From Owenia fusiformis (Eukaryota; Annelida; Polychaeta; Sabellida; Oweniidae): a DNA stretch of 64,000 bases. The position numbers were made by a program, and so were the translations under genes. The stretch lies in assembly GCA_903813345.2 (NCBI GenBank), contig CAIIXF020000007.1, forward strand, positions 2,483,730 through 2,547,729. The letters are read 5' to 3'. The notes beneath the pieces are model-generated. The model saw nothing but the letters and a program-made list of their open reading frames with translations, had not been told where the DNA came from and ran no database searches. Shown piece after piece: positions 15,301 through 26,900 of this stretch (positions are counted from its first letter, which is position 1; each line of letters begins with the position of its first letter).

Positions 15301-18300
15301 CAGGCATAAGGATGAAACTAGGGCTGAGTATGAGTTGAGATATCAACAGTGGCTAGACAAAAGGCCACGGCCTCTTCCTGGTGAGACTAGAATGGGCCAT
15401 GATAGAAGGTATTTACTAAATGTTTTTCTTTTAAAATTAAAATGTTCTTATCTAATGTGTAGTTGTGGAATCAAAATTATGATTAACAAAACTGAGATAT
15501 ATTTTAGCAGATTAACTTTTGGGCTGCCATCTTGTGTTTTTAGAAGTTTGGAAGTTTTTGTGATTAATATTGTCATCGCAATTCCAGAAAAAACGCTCAT
15601 TGGATTTTCTTCAAATTCCTACACTTCATATAAGATACCAAATTCTAGACCTGATTTTCGGCCAACAATTTGTTTTCTGTTGTCCATTTGGATGTTTTTC
15701 AATAAATCCAACCAGGTAGTGACATTTTTTTCATGTTAATGCCTTGTATGTTTGTTTGGTGGTGTTTCATTCATTGTACCTTTATAATGCTTCTATAAAA
15801 GTTGTTATATTAAATGATCTATGTTGACTAAAACTCAATTTCTTAATTGTATAAAACTGCGTTGATGAATTCACTATGAAAATATAAATTTCCTTTACAG
15901 ACATCGTTTATGGCTACGCGATCGACCATTCCCATATCTTGAGGCAAGGGATCTCTTCATTGCCTGGTACAGGAAGAGGGGTAGACCTGTTCCACAAATA
16001 CCTGGAGAAGATCCCATAGAAAGTACTCCACCCCTGAGAGCTAGATCTCCACTTCCCCAAAGAGCTAGATCCCCATCTCCAAGAGGGAGATCCTCTCCTC
16101 CTAGGGGCCCACCTCCAACAATGAGAGGAAGATCCCCTCCGCTAAAATATCCACAAACAAGGCCGAGATCCCCGGGCTATCCACAAAGGTCAAGGTCACC
16201 TGGTTATCCACCAAGAGGAAGGTCAAGATCACCAGGTTATCCACCAAGAGGAAGGTCAAGGTCACCTGGCTATCCTCCAAGAGGCAGATCTCCAGGTTAT
16301 CCCCCAAGAGGTCGCTCACGATCACCACACAGAGGGCCTTCACCGAGAGGAATCACTCCTGGATACCCACGTGGTAGATCACCAGATGGTGGATATGACC
16401 CAAGAGTAATATCATATCAAAGATCAGGTTCACCAGGATATCCCCCTAGAGGAAGATCACCTAACAGAGGATATGCCCGAAGAGGAAGGTCACCTGACAT
16501 AGGATATCCACCAAGAGGAAGGTCACCTGAAAGGGGATATCCACCCAGAAGAAGGTCACCAGACCCTAGACCAAGAGGATACCCCCCTAGAGATTTTTCA
16601 CCTGGCTATCGAGATAGAATGGAAACGCCTGAAGGAGGGTATGATTTAGAAATTAGGTCACGATCACCAGGTTATCCACCAAGGGAACGCCCTATTGAAA
16701 GAGGTGGGTCACTATCCCATTCTAGAACAAGGTCAAGATCACCCCCTAGGCCTCCCTTTGAAGACTCCAGACGCCCACGTTATGACAGTCCAAAAGAAGA
16801 CCATACAAATAGGCAAAGGTCTCGATCTCCCCACAGGCGCTCATATCGCTCTTCAAGTTCATCAAGTGATAGTTCAGATAGTAGTACAACTTTAATGGAT
16901 GGCGATCACTTTTTGAAACTTGACAAATCAAAGAAGCTGTCTAAGGCAGAACAGAAAAATTTAGAGAATTTGAAACGAGCAATTGCCAAAAGAAGCCAGG
17001 AAGAGATGGAGCCTCCAAAGAAATTAAAACCTCCGAAACCAGTTGCTTTTAAATTAAACACTAAACTCGCTGACAAAAAACAATTGATTAATAAAAACAA
17101 GAAAGATGACGTTCTGCATAAACTTGATATGGGTGATTCAGATAGTGATGATGATGTATTGGCACCACCCTCTGTGAATCCTCAGAACATTCGACAACTT
17201 TCTTCTTCACAGGCAGATACATCTATTCCTAAATCAAGCCAGGCTCCCCTGACAAGTCAACCTAATCCCCAATCAAGTCATACCAAGGTTGAACCCCCAG
17301 CCCCAAAGGTGACCACTGATGATTGGCAGTTGGATCCCATTCCTGGTCTTGGCGATGAAAAATCAAAGCTTTCAAAGTTTGATTTAATGGGTACGACTTG
17401 TAGTATTTGTTTCAGCAAATGCATAACTCAACTTTTGTGATGGCTGTAAACTGGTATTTATGCTTTATGCATGTAAGAGGTATATTAAACAGCTTTTTCA
17501 AAATCAGTTGTATATTCAAGATCGCTGCTCAATAGACCATTTCAATAATTCCTGCCACCCTTTTGTACATCGAACAAGCTACTATGTATTGACTAAACTT
17601 ATGATGCCATATGTTGTGCTTTTACAAAAATAGCAGTAAGTTAATCTTACTTTCGCCCTGACCCAGATTGCCACTTCAAAGAAGATATATGATTTTTACA
17701 TGAATATCGTTCTGAATTTGAGCCCGTAAAGAGTTGTTATTTTTCATTATTTTAGATGAAGTTGGTTGGGAACATCTTAGACAAACATGTTATTTTTAGT
17801 TGGAAATGGGGGCATTTATGAATATCTTGCCACCTTTAAGTTGCATCAAAGAAACTATTCTAGTCTGTCCAGTTTGATGATGTCCTAACTTGTGCTTTTC
17901 TTTTTCAATATTAGCAAAAGGCCTTAAATAATCCTATTTTTTCTTTGACAGGTAACTGTCTACAATCTATGACATCATCAAAATATTAAACTATCATGAT
18001 ATATCAGGCAATAATATTTTTACAAAAGAGTCACTTCTACTAACTGGTTTCCATCATGAAATGTTCAAATTGAATGAATTGGCCAAATATTTTTTGTTCA
18101 ATGGAATTTGCTACTTCATGGTGCTGCTGATTTATATATTTTATTTATTCATACAAATAATAAATAAGGTACATCTCCAATCGCAAAAGCATTATAAAAG
18201 AAAAGATTGCATGAGTTGCATACTCGAAAGGCTGGAAATCACGTTCACTTTCAAAAATAGACTTATAAGTTACAAGTTCTTACGTATATGTTAACAGATA

Positions 18301-21300
18301 AGTTTAGTGTCCATTGTTTTATGAATAATGAAAAATCTGTATACAAGGATAGATATTTCTTTTTGTTGGTTAGATTCTGATCCAGTTTGTTGCTACTTGG
18401 ACTTGGACAGCATGATTGGACTGCCGATTCGTCTGATCAGTATATATTTTTTTGCTATATATCTTCCTCTCACATTCTTGATTTACAGCCTGACACAACA
18501 TCATCAACTGAGAAACTGCCAACTGGTTGATAATCTTTGAGCCAATGTCTTGTATTATGAAGTAATAGCTTTCACAATTTTGTCCACATGGACCTCTGCA
18601 GTCCTCAACATCTTCTTTAATGTGTGTCTCATTTTCACGGATATCTTGATACAAAGTCTCTGTTATCTTAAATTTGCATTCACCATTTTTGCTTCTTGAG
18701 GCAACTCAGTCAGCACTCCTTTTGTGTTACATATGCGGATCAATTGTTACCGCTTTATTGTATGAAAAGAACATCTGTGACATTGCAATCCTTGTTCTGA
18801 ATGTAATAAGGTCAATGTCCAGTTAATGTATATAATACAGGGTGATCATTAAGTTCTGGGAATTGGTCTGCCATTTCAAGATTTCTCAACCATTTGAGTT
18901 GAAATTTTCAGCAGGTGTACATTGTATAATTCTGAATTGACAAGCAATGTTTCATATACATATCACATCTACAATTTATTTTATTGTAATTACAAAAAAA
19001 GTAAAAGTGGTCCGCGGGTCAGCAAATTTTGACTGATGCTAATCTGAAAATTTCCTGCCAAAACATAGTCATCTTGCCTAGATGGCTGCTTCAAACTACT
19101 TGTACTAGAGGCAGAACAGTACTCTTGGAGTCATTTATTCAGAAGTATTCTTCATTGCTGAGAGTATCATTTCATTTATAATTGTTTCCATTAGCCTGGA
19201 CACACATGCGTTGTTAACAAACTAAGTCCATAAAGATGTGTTCCAGTCCTCGCTTTGGTATCCCTTGAAGATTTGCTCAAGTCGTTGAAATCAGTCCCTT
19301 ATCGGAATCAAACTTATGACCTCTCATATAATGCTTTAGCACCCAAAATGTAGTGAAGCCTAATGGTGCTTCATCTGGTGAATATTGTCTGGTAAATATG
19401 GGGCAGTAATAACTTGTGTGAACCCCAATTCTTCAAGAGTACTATGGGCAGCTTAAGTAATGGGAAGGAGCATAGTCATAATGGAAGATAATTCCCTGCT
19501 ATTTTGAGTCATGATTGTGACTTTGAGATGCCGATGAATGATACAAAAATAGAGCAAAGTACACTCTTATATAACAATACAGATGTTACTTTAGAAACTA
19601 AAGTTAAAAGTATTTGAAAATATGAAAAATCACAGAAATATGTCCACCAAATAGGTATTTATTAACCATACTTTTGGATCAAGCAAAATTTGAATTCATT
19701 TTTATTTTACTTGACCCGCTACGCCACTTGTCATGTTGCTATAGTAACAACAATTATCCATTGTGACATCAGATGACAATGATACTGTTTTATCCAACCC
19801 AAAATTATATTCCCCATTTACCTTGAAAATTTCAAGTAAATTGGTTGAAAAATAATGAAATAACAGATAAATTCCCAGAACTTAGTGATCACCCTGTATG
19901 TATAAAAAATTACCCAACTTGAATGTTTATTGATTATGCATATAAAGATATCATTGCATGTGCAATTACGGTAAAATTATGGGCAGCTACGATTGCCCAT
20001 TCCTCCAATTGTTATGACCAAATTTTTTTTGCCATATATGGTAATGGGGTCAAATTATATGGTATCAAAAAAATGCGGAATACAACACTGCTTGTTTGTA
20101 CCAAATTCAAATTGAAATGAACAAATATAAAAGAAAATAAAGCAAAAAGTAGTGATTGTATTGATAGGCCCTTGTACAAACACAATTAGAAATACTTATA
20201 ACATGTATCATTAGTGAATTGACATATTGAGTAAATATACATTTAGATACAGATGCCCTACTAGAAAGAGCGAAGGTAGCCCAACAGCTTGCTATGATTC
20301 AGAAGATGAAAGATAATGAACTTAAACCTAACCCAGACCCAGCTAAGGCCATGACTGGATTTTTATCAGGACTGGTAGGAAAACCTAATTAATACAATAC
20401 ACACGATAATAATTCAGCATTTAGTGATTCACAAACCAAGATCCTCTTCTGGTCATTTAACAATATCATTTCACAGGCTGTATCGGAGATATTATAGTAC
20501 AGATGTACAGATAAATATGTAATACACATGGAAACTTAAGTAAATCATGAATTTTCAAAATATTATATTTGATGTGTAAGCATTTACATAACCTGTGTTA
20601 TTATGGTTTGCTTCAGTCTAATTCCTCTATTGCCAACGAGACAGATGCTGCAATTGCAATGGATGTATCCAAACAACTATCGGACGCACTTTTGAAATAC
20701 AGACTAGAGAATGTAACAGAACTTGTAAGCTAGCATCTTTTTTAAATTAAAATTGACTTTTCCACATGTGTCCTCGCAGATTGATTTAATTATCTGAGTA
20801 TTGATAATTGAATCATTTTATTTAAAACTTGGCATATTGCGAATTGAAATGTCGGTTGAAATGAAATTCACTTGATTTCTAAGTTATTCACTTTTCATAT
20901 TAAATAGGCCTGGTTATTTTGGTAAAATGGAATGTTGAAATAAAATCATTGTTGATTTACGCCATATTTAGTTGTATAGTTTAAAACGTGTTTTCTCTAT
21001 TTCTAGCATGCTGGCCTAACAAGTGGCCTCCCAACAAATCAGCCTATCTACCAGACCCCTTTTGCAAATGAGTCTAGACCGGCCACCTCAATCCCTGCCT
21101 CTATATCAGTTCCAGACGATATTTTATCCAAGGCTAAGCTAGCAGTTGCTAATATATTTGGAAGTAATCCCCTAAGTCTCCCGCCACAACCAGGACCAGC
21201 TGGATATGAGATTGATGGAGGGCCACATGGTGATGTTGATATCAGAAAGCCTGACACAGATATCAGACCATATGATCCATTCTTAGATAATTCTCAGTCA

Positions 21301-22152
21301 TCAGGCAACTACGGTGGTACAGAGATACGTATGGTTACAAGTTCAGCAAATGATAGATATGGTGCCCCATGTAGTAATTATAATGCTCCAGTGAACTATA
21401 GTTCCTCTCTGCCAAGTGGCAATTATACGCAACAGCGCCAGGCACCTTACAATCGTATAGTTGGACAGCAGGTTGGTCAAAGACCATTGCAGTCATCGGG
21501 TGTGTTTGTGACTCCAGGTCCAGCACCTACCAGTGCATATACGGAGCAAAGTCCTCAGTTGCCCCCATCCAACAGAAATCGAGAGAATGCAATGACTGAT
21601 AACTCTGGATCATCACATAGATCTCCCCAAGCGAATCTGGCTACTGATGATGATACACTAGGCATGGCGCCTGACCAATACCAGGAGGCATTAGACCAGT
21701 TGAAGGAGACGCTGGCTGCTCAGGGTCAAACTGGATTTAGTCAAGAGGATTTGAAAGGAGCCCTTAAGGCAGCAATGCATCTAAAAAATAGTGAAGCTTC
21801 AGAATCTAATGAAAAATCAGGAGGTCGACAAAGTCAATCAGTAAATCAAATGAGAGATGGTAAAATGAATACTCCAATACAGCCACCTCAGAAGAACACT
21901 AAAAAAGAGACAGTTATTGCCCGAAACCCTAGCCCTCCTCCATATGGCATTAACAATCCTAGTTTTGCTGCACCACGACCACAAAGGCCAGTGTTGATGC
22001 CAGTACAACAACAACCTGTGCAGTTAGTTCCAGTTGTTCAACAATTTGCACCTACTAATCCTATGATGCAAATCAGACCTCTTATCCCCCATATCCCCCA
22101 GCCCAGACCTCTGGGATATAATCCCATGATGAGAGGGCCATATCCAAGATGA
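397..22152 (+). CDS. Multi U1/matrin-type zinc-finger, RS-rich nuclear protein (5' partial)
   Basis: Sixteen exons join in frame: 397-1101, 1535-1657, 3285-3461, 4839-4949, 5245-5340, 12107-12175, 12515-12539, 13244-13342, 14268-14407, 14602-14818, 14991-15123, 15280-15408, 15901-17390, 20247-20374, 20617-20724, 21007-22152. They total 4,896 nt (1,631 aa plus stop). The first exon follows TTTCAG, so earlier exons probably lie outside; an in-frame ATG at 376 is an alternative start. Seen: a proline-rich LRPSGPLPTQN repeat region; C-x2-C...H-x5-H fingers near residues 223-250, 322-350 and 404-427; a fourth (YVCELCQSK...HVTGLRHRQKY) near 486-513; an acidic and charged stretch; an RS/GYPPRGRSRSP repeat region near 710-925; and a Q/P-rich tail. 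Such fingers and RS tracts are typical of RNA-binding or splicing-associated nuclear proteins, so that role is inferred. ZNF318-like is one possibility; the ortholog was not identified with certainty. Confidence 0.85.
535..920 (+). repeat. In-exon repeat coding for (L)RPSGPLPTQ(N/D) units
   Basis: About a dozen degenerate in-frame copies of a coding repeat for RPSGPL, some extended by PTQN-S/A-SP or PTQDAPR. The four copies at 840-908 are short units (TTTAAGGCCATCCGGTCC type) and almost identical. The frame is kept throughout, so the repeat is translated as a low-complexity proline-rich segment. Confidence 0.85.
2663..3178. mobile_element. hAT-like MITE, 516 bp, with 6-bp target-site duplication
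   Basis: The left end reads CAGCGCTTGCATTAGG and the right end, in reverse complement, CAGGGCTTACATTAAC. Further in, both sides carry matching GAGTCC...GACGCAA blocks. The element is flanked by perfect CAACTA duplications at 2657-2662 and 3179-3184. CAG...CTG ends suit hAT-type elements, although those usually make 8-bp duplications. No transposase frame is present. It sits in intron 2 of the zinc-finger gene. Confidence 0.7.
3595..3815 (+). repeat. Dispersed repeat fragment
   Basis: The stretch TCATCGCAATTTTCAGGAAAA...CTCATCAGATTTTCTCGAAATT resembles 15573-15620 (GTCATCGCAATTCCAGAAAAAACGCTCATTGGATTTTCTTC). Both are therefore copies of one interspersed family. The short frame across it is not treated as a gene. 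Confidence 0.5.
4318..4803 (+). repeat. Interspersed repeat of the GGTGACA family (near full copy)
   Basis: It starts near TGTCACCTCCAAAAAGTGGTGACA and ends AGGTGGTGACATTTTGTCATGTTAATGCC. An internal direct repeat of about 70 bp (TTCAAAATCATCTACAAG...) occurs at about 4468 and 4658. Related pieces occur at 15700-15745, 27605-27723, 36548-36637, 49550-49675 and 50595-50735. It ends just before exon 4 of the zinc-finger gene. Confidence 0.65.
9146..9299. repeat. Foldback repeat rich in GGGACA/TGTCCC
   Basis: Left arm TTTTCATGGGACATAAAGGGACA (9146-9172) pairs with right arm TGTCCCTTCATGTCCCATGAAAA (about 9268-9292). The loop is packed with further GGGACA and TGTCCC words. It could fold into a long imperfect hairpin and resembles a short MITE. 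Confidence 0.6.
10037..10430. mobile_element. Probable short inverted-repeat (hAT-like) element
   Basis: Left end AGTAGGGGTCTCATGGGTC resembles the reverse complement of the right end, AGTAGAGGTGTCACATCAA. Inner words CGGGTCAGGTCATG and GTTCTGACCTGACCC are also inverted. No clear target-site duplication was found and no transposase is present. Confidence 0.45.
10507..10668. repeat. Two-copy tandem duplication, period about 79-80 bp
   Basis: CATGAAAAATACAGATAAAAT at 10509 recurs as CATGAAAAATATAGATAAAAT at 10588, and each is followed by matching ATCTAAATACTATTTTTTGT and AATATG...ATAAAA words. Copies differ by scattered substitutions. Intronic. Confidence 0.7.
10734..10912 (-). other. Candidate orphan exon or pseudogene fragment on the minus strand
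   Basis: On the minus strand an open stretch of about 59 codons (contains FISMESALKKWQAYHQK and SEDIKSALNDRHTRHE) is bounded by CTTTCAG and A|GTAAGT, an acceptor and a donor. The composition looks protein-like, but I recognise no family. Minus-strand DNA just upstream (10920-11300) is broken by stops. It may be one exon of a nested gene, or a relic of a retrocopy or transposon. Confidence 0.3.
15480..15745 (+). repeat. Interspersed repeat copy, 3' part of the GGTGACA family
   Basis: It ends with CCAGGTAGTGACATTTTTTTCATGTTAATGCCTTG, closely matching the end of the copy at 4765-4803. It lies in the intron between exons 12 and 13 of the zinc-finger gene. Confidence 0.55.
16170..16760 (+). repeat. 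In-exon repeat coding for GYPPRGRS(RS)P units (RS domain)
   Basis: Inside exon 13 about twenty degenerate in-frame copies of a 24-36 bp unit encode GYPPRGRSRSP and variants (NRGYARRGRSP, ERGYPPRRRSP). The array is followed by a serine run (about 16850-16890) and an acidic DSDSDDD patch (17136-17160). RS tracts are known targets of SR-protein kinases and act in splicing complexes; that role is inferred here. Confidence 0.85.
17391..20246 (+). other. Intron 13 of the zinc-finger gene
   Basis: A 2.9-kb intron from G|GTACGA to ATTTAG. Apart from the mariner relic at 18838-19896 I see only AT-rich sequence and short chance frames. Confidence 0.7.
18838..19896 (-). mobile_element. Degenerate mariner-like transposon, 1,059 bp
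   Basis: The ends CAGGGTGATCATTAAGTTCTGGGAA and, in reverse complement, CAGGGTGATCACTAAGTTCTGGGAA form inverted repeats that continue imperfectly for about 80 bp. TA dinucleotides flank both ends (18836-18837, 19897-19898). Minus-strand DNA at about 19380-19170 still reads PDEAPLGFTTFWVLKHYMRG, then a GLEHIF...RMCVQANGNNY-like tail with stops between. This resembles the C-terminal half of mariner transposases, including the proline-aspartate motif and the final CVxxxGxYF-like segment. Stops and frameshifts mark it as inactive. Confidence 0.85.
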
Positions 22153-22407
22153 ACAATGTTAACTTGATGTACTTGTTCAATAGGACCTAGGCGACATATA
22201 AATAGTTACCCAAGATGCTTACATCACATTTCTGTTTTTCACTTCCGTTAGAATTGCACTGTATTTCTGTATTGTTCATTACCAAGTGAACTTACTTTTA
22301 ATCCGTTTAATACCAGATCATTTAACATCGTTGTCCATGACCGTGATAGGAGATATAAAAGATCTGAGAAGTCATTGTATTTATTACGAGATATTGAAAC
22401 ATGGTTA

Positions 22408-22413
22408 AATAAA
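22408..22413 (+). terminator. Polyadenylation signal of the zinc-finger gene
   Basis: AATAAA lies 256 bp after the stop codon. A second AATAAA at about 23531 could serve a longer 3' UTR. Confidence 0.6.
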
Positions 22414-23946
22414 GTTCATGGACAATCCCAAACATATTTTGAATTAAAGGCCCCGTATAAAGTTTTAAATATAGTTTAATCTTTCAAATATCACTTTTCA
22501 TAACATGAAAAACCATTGGAGACGTTTTTTTGAAACATGAGTTTTGAAAAAAGTTATTCATCTTATGATTTTCAATTATATTAGAATTTGGTATTTAGGA
22601 AACGTAAAGTTTAGATTTTAAGCTGACACAACACTAAATATTGTAAAACTGGGTAGGACTACAATATATGCCAAAGTGGTTTAAACTTTATATAGGGCCT
22701 TGAAAATATTTTACTATGTGTACAGTGTGTGTTACTTTAGTCGAAATTCAATGTGGTATTTATCAGGACAAGCAAGTATAACGTTTGATTCAAGTTACCT
22801 AAAGAAAGTATGAGTGAATGAAAGGCTTATCAAAGTACTTTCTTAAATACTTAAAAACTCGATAAGGCTAAGTATCAAAAGATTTTTAGGAATAAGGAAT
22901 GATGAATTAGGAATATGTCAAAATAATGTCTGTTTTATTACTTATGATGTAAAATCATGTTCTGTTACAGTTTCAACTTATTACGTTTAACACGCTGGTA
23001 TATATATATCGGAGTTTATGAGTAGTCGTTACCATTCGTATATTTTATGGAATTTAGGATATTCCCTTGTACTTGAACTTTTTAAAAATCGTTTGTTAAA
23101 TGATCTCTGCTAAATGGATTCCTGGTTAAATTAATCATTATTCTGGTATTCGCCGAAAAGACAGGGTTTTCTCACAGGAATATACTGAAATCGGGATATT
23201 AAAGGTATTCCTCACATGTCCCATCCCGTGATATAAGTGTACAAGTACGTTAATGTTACATTGGAGGCCTACATCGCACTATGGCAAAAAAGGAAAGATG
23301 ACATATAAATGGCTTTGATGTAGGTTATTATATTTATAAATAAAATCATTAAAGCACTATCAAGGTGGCAGTATGTCCAAACATTGATAAATTGTACAGT
23401 GATCACATAAAATGTGGAAATGTAAGATATGCATTGGCAAGTCTCGTGGATGCATATAATAAAAATGTATGACATTTGTAGTATAGTATAAGTTAGACAA
23501 TGTTAGATGTTGTATAGAATAAGTCGAGAAATAAAGTTTTCATCGTATAAACAATTGTCCAGTTCTTTTAGCAATTGCGATTCTTTTTATTTTAGTTAGG
23601 CTATCAAAGTCCTCATATTATGTTCATTTTCTGATATGTTACATCCTTTAGGAAACTTAACGTTCCATGGAACATAAAGACATAAATCTATCAGAAATTC
23701 CATTGGGGAAATATAGAGAGCTTGACCTCAGCAACATTTCTTGAGCAGTTCAATCATTTCTCTTGCTATAACTTGTTTGCTCATTCATCTTTCTTGGTGT
23801 CCTCGGGACAGGAGAGAAACAGCTGCTGGAGAAATAGTGAAACTCTGTCTGAAATGCAAAACAACATTCTGTCAGATGATCCTGCCTGTAGCCCGAATTG
23901 TAAATGTGTTTTGTTCTTGTCGCCCTTTATAATCACAACGAACAAC
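22414..23946. other. Convergent intergenic region / 3' UTRs
   Basis: Space between the zinc-finger gene (+) and the SLC7 gene (-). It holds AT-rich DNA, AATAAA on the plus strand near 23531 and TTTATT (AATAAA on the minus strand) near 23587, which may end the SLC7 transcript. No protein-like reading frame is seen. Confidence 0.55.
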
Positions 23947-26900
23947 TCACTTAAATTCTTTCTCTCTTAAAGGCGCACTGAGCGCTCCTGAAAATTAATA
24001 TGAAATCTAGGTTAGTTGGATCTGGATTATTTTTTTCTTCGTTTCCACTATTGGTGCAACGATCAAGCATTACTATATCTAAAAGCTTACCAACGACGCT
24101 CATGTATCCAGTACAAAACGTCTTGTGGCACATGTTTCTCAAAAAGTAGACTGGTACCGATGTACAGAAGACAGCGAGTCCTATTGCACTTGGGACAGGG
24201 TTGCTGATGAATGACATAATTATCAATGCGATCATCACCACATACACAAATATCACCAGTATCAAATTTACCTGTAATACAAATGCATATAAATTAGCTA
24301 CAAAAGTTTTATTTAATATTTCAATTGAAATGTAATCCGACGGCTCAACACAATACGGGGGAGGGGGTATTTGACTGACAGTTTTCTCTGCAGTACAGTC
24401 GTAAGGTTTGTTTTTCAGAAAATGGGATCTTTCATTGAACGAGGTATTTTTGAAAAGGAAGCCCAAAGGCCCCATTTATAGGTTCAAAAATAAAAAAATA
24501 CCCTGGTGGCGTAGAGTGTCTGCTCTCGCATCCATAACCTTTCCACTGTTTAGTTTAAGAGGTAAACTATTACTGAGAGTCTACCTTTATTGGTCTTTCA
24601 ATGTCTGGTTTCTTCCATCTAAGGAACAACAGAACTGAAACCGACATGACGTAGCGTATCTGCCTCACCACCATTAGATATTGCATTATTGCACTTATGT
24701 CCGAGACAAAGCAATATGCGAGCACTAGTACAGCCTATATAATAAGGATAAACAACATAAAGTAGGGATTTAAAATAGAGAATATCACAAGGATGATATC
24801 ATTAATATTGATATCATCCGAGGGATATTACCCATTTCTTCACGACAGGTGAATAACGATCTTATACCATGGTCAAGAGCAAAGATGAAAAATTTTGAAA
24901 AATGAATTTTTTTGAATAAATAAAGTATGGGGGGAATATACCCAGGGTGATATCAATATCATCCCTGATATCACCCCTCTAATCCCGATATGATCCCTGA
25001 TATCGTCCCTGTCCCAAATATGTGATCTGTCACTTGCTATTATATACTGTACCTGATATTGCTCCGACCACGGTATAAAAACAGATACTAACTGAGAAAT
25101 ATCTTAATATTATTATGCATGTTATATTACCTTTAATGATATGTAATTGATGTAAAATATTAGAATCGAAACAAAGACCTCGATTTTATGATTTATAGCA
25201 TATATGCATATATATGACCTTTGATTTCATTCTACCCATCGACAAAGACCTCGATCATTGTCAATCGTTCTGCAATAAAAGGTTTAGTAATGATCAGATG
25301 AAACACTGGTTATGTATTGCGTCATGAATTATATCCTTGCCTTTATCGTTTATTCGTAAAGCATATTTTGCAAAAATATTTCAGTATTAGAATATGAATG
25401 TGAATGTTAGTATTGTACGAAAGCTTGTGTCTTGACGTCATGTTATGTCGAAGTGCTCTTATTGTTACCCAAAATTATTCAACGTGCAACTATTCACGTC
25501 CAGATGTTAAAACATAAAATGCATTAGTTTGGTACCTGGCCAGCTACTCCTAACATCGGTGTGGAATACTTAACATTCACCATGGCAAAAACTGTGGGGA
25601 ATTGACCTTCTCTGCCCCCTGCAAAGATATATCTGAAAAAATGAATAGACCGTCAAATACATGAAATATAGTTGTTTAAAGTAACATATGGATTTTGCCT
25701 ACCCCCAATAGTTCAATTCATTTTGTTTTCGAAACGTTCATCAGTTCAAATATATATTTACAATGACTTATTTACAATGAAAAGTTAGGCCTTTTCCTTT
25801 TTATTCAAACATTTCTGCCAAGACATGAGGTATATCTGAAATAAAAAAATGGAGATGAGAATCTTCTAGGAATGAAACACATTTACTTGAAATGTACAAC
25901 TAGAACACGTACCTTGCGAAGAGGAATACCCACGAGTTCGTAGATGAATCTACCTCTATATAAATACATATCTCGACGTTCATGTTTACATATAACATGT
26001 ATAATAGAGGTTATTCATCTATGAGTTCTGGGGTATCCTTACCTTGCGTTACTAAGTATAGCTCCGTTTATTGAACCAAAGCATGAAGCTGCGACAAAGA
26101 GTGACATGATCCATGCTGCCCCGCTCAATGTTCTTTGAGCAAATGTCTGAAAAATAAGGCTGCGTTAGATTGCTGATATGGCTGTATGGCTGAAAACAGG
26201 GATGGAATTGGCAACACAGAAATGCACAGAAATCATTAAACCTACCAGCGCGACTGCATTGGAGGACACTAGTTCTTGTGGGGTCATTACAGTAAAGTAA
26301 GAGACGTTACTTAGGACGTAGACCCCTGTTACTGTTATCATGGAAATCCAAACTGCTTTTGGTAAGTTTCTGAAATTAGAAAATTTTTCAATAGACCTTG
26401 ATAGGATGGCCACATGTTATCGTTATCACAACTACAGTGTGATAGCAGGTATTCACACAGCAGCCAAGGCGCGTCCGATTCCAGCCAATTCAAGACAGTA
26501 TTTCCTATAACTGCATTGCATTATATTACCAATTAACCACCCAATGTCATCCGTTGAATGGTTGTTAAGGTGAAAACAAATTGAAATGAAATTGATACTT
26601 TGCCAACTTGACCTTTGTAAAAAGTGATTTCGTAGAAATATCTTGCAAACTGTGAACATAATATAGCCAGACGTGATACATTGTGGCTGATTCATTCCAC
26701 CCAGGCGTTGTTTCTTAAATTTCACACTCGATGTTGCGCATCTCGTGCAAAAGTTAAAATAACAATGCACTAAGTCCAGGCCTTAAATCCTTAAATATTG
26801 ATGTCTGGTTGGGCAAACTTAGTGTTTGTATACATAATTTACACTTCATGAAAATCATCTCAAGTCCAACCCATTATCCTTCGGAGGGATAAAGGGAACA

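Noticed and set aside
24500-24560. GGTGGCGTAGAGTG...CATCC suggestive of a tRNA A box
   Set aside because: No B box or cloverleaf follows, and the adjacent 24585-24734 is a coding exon of the SLC7 gene.
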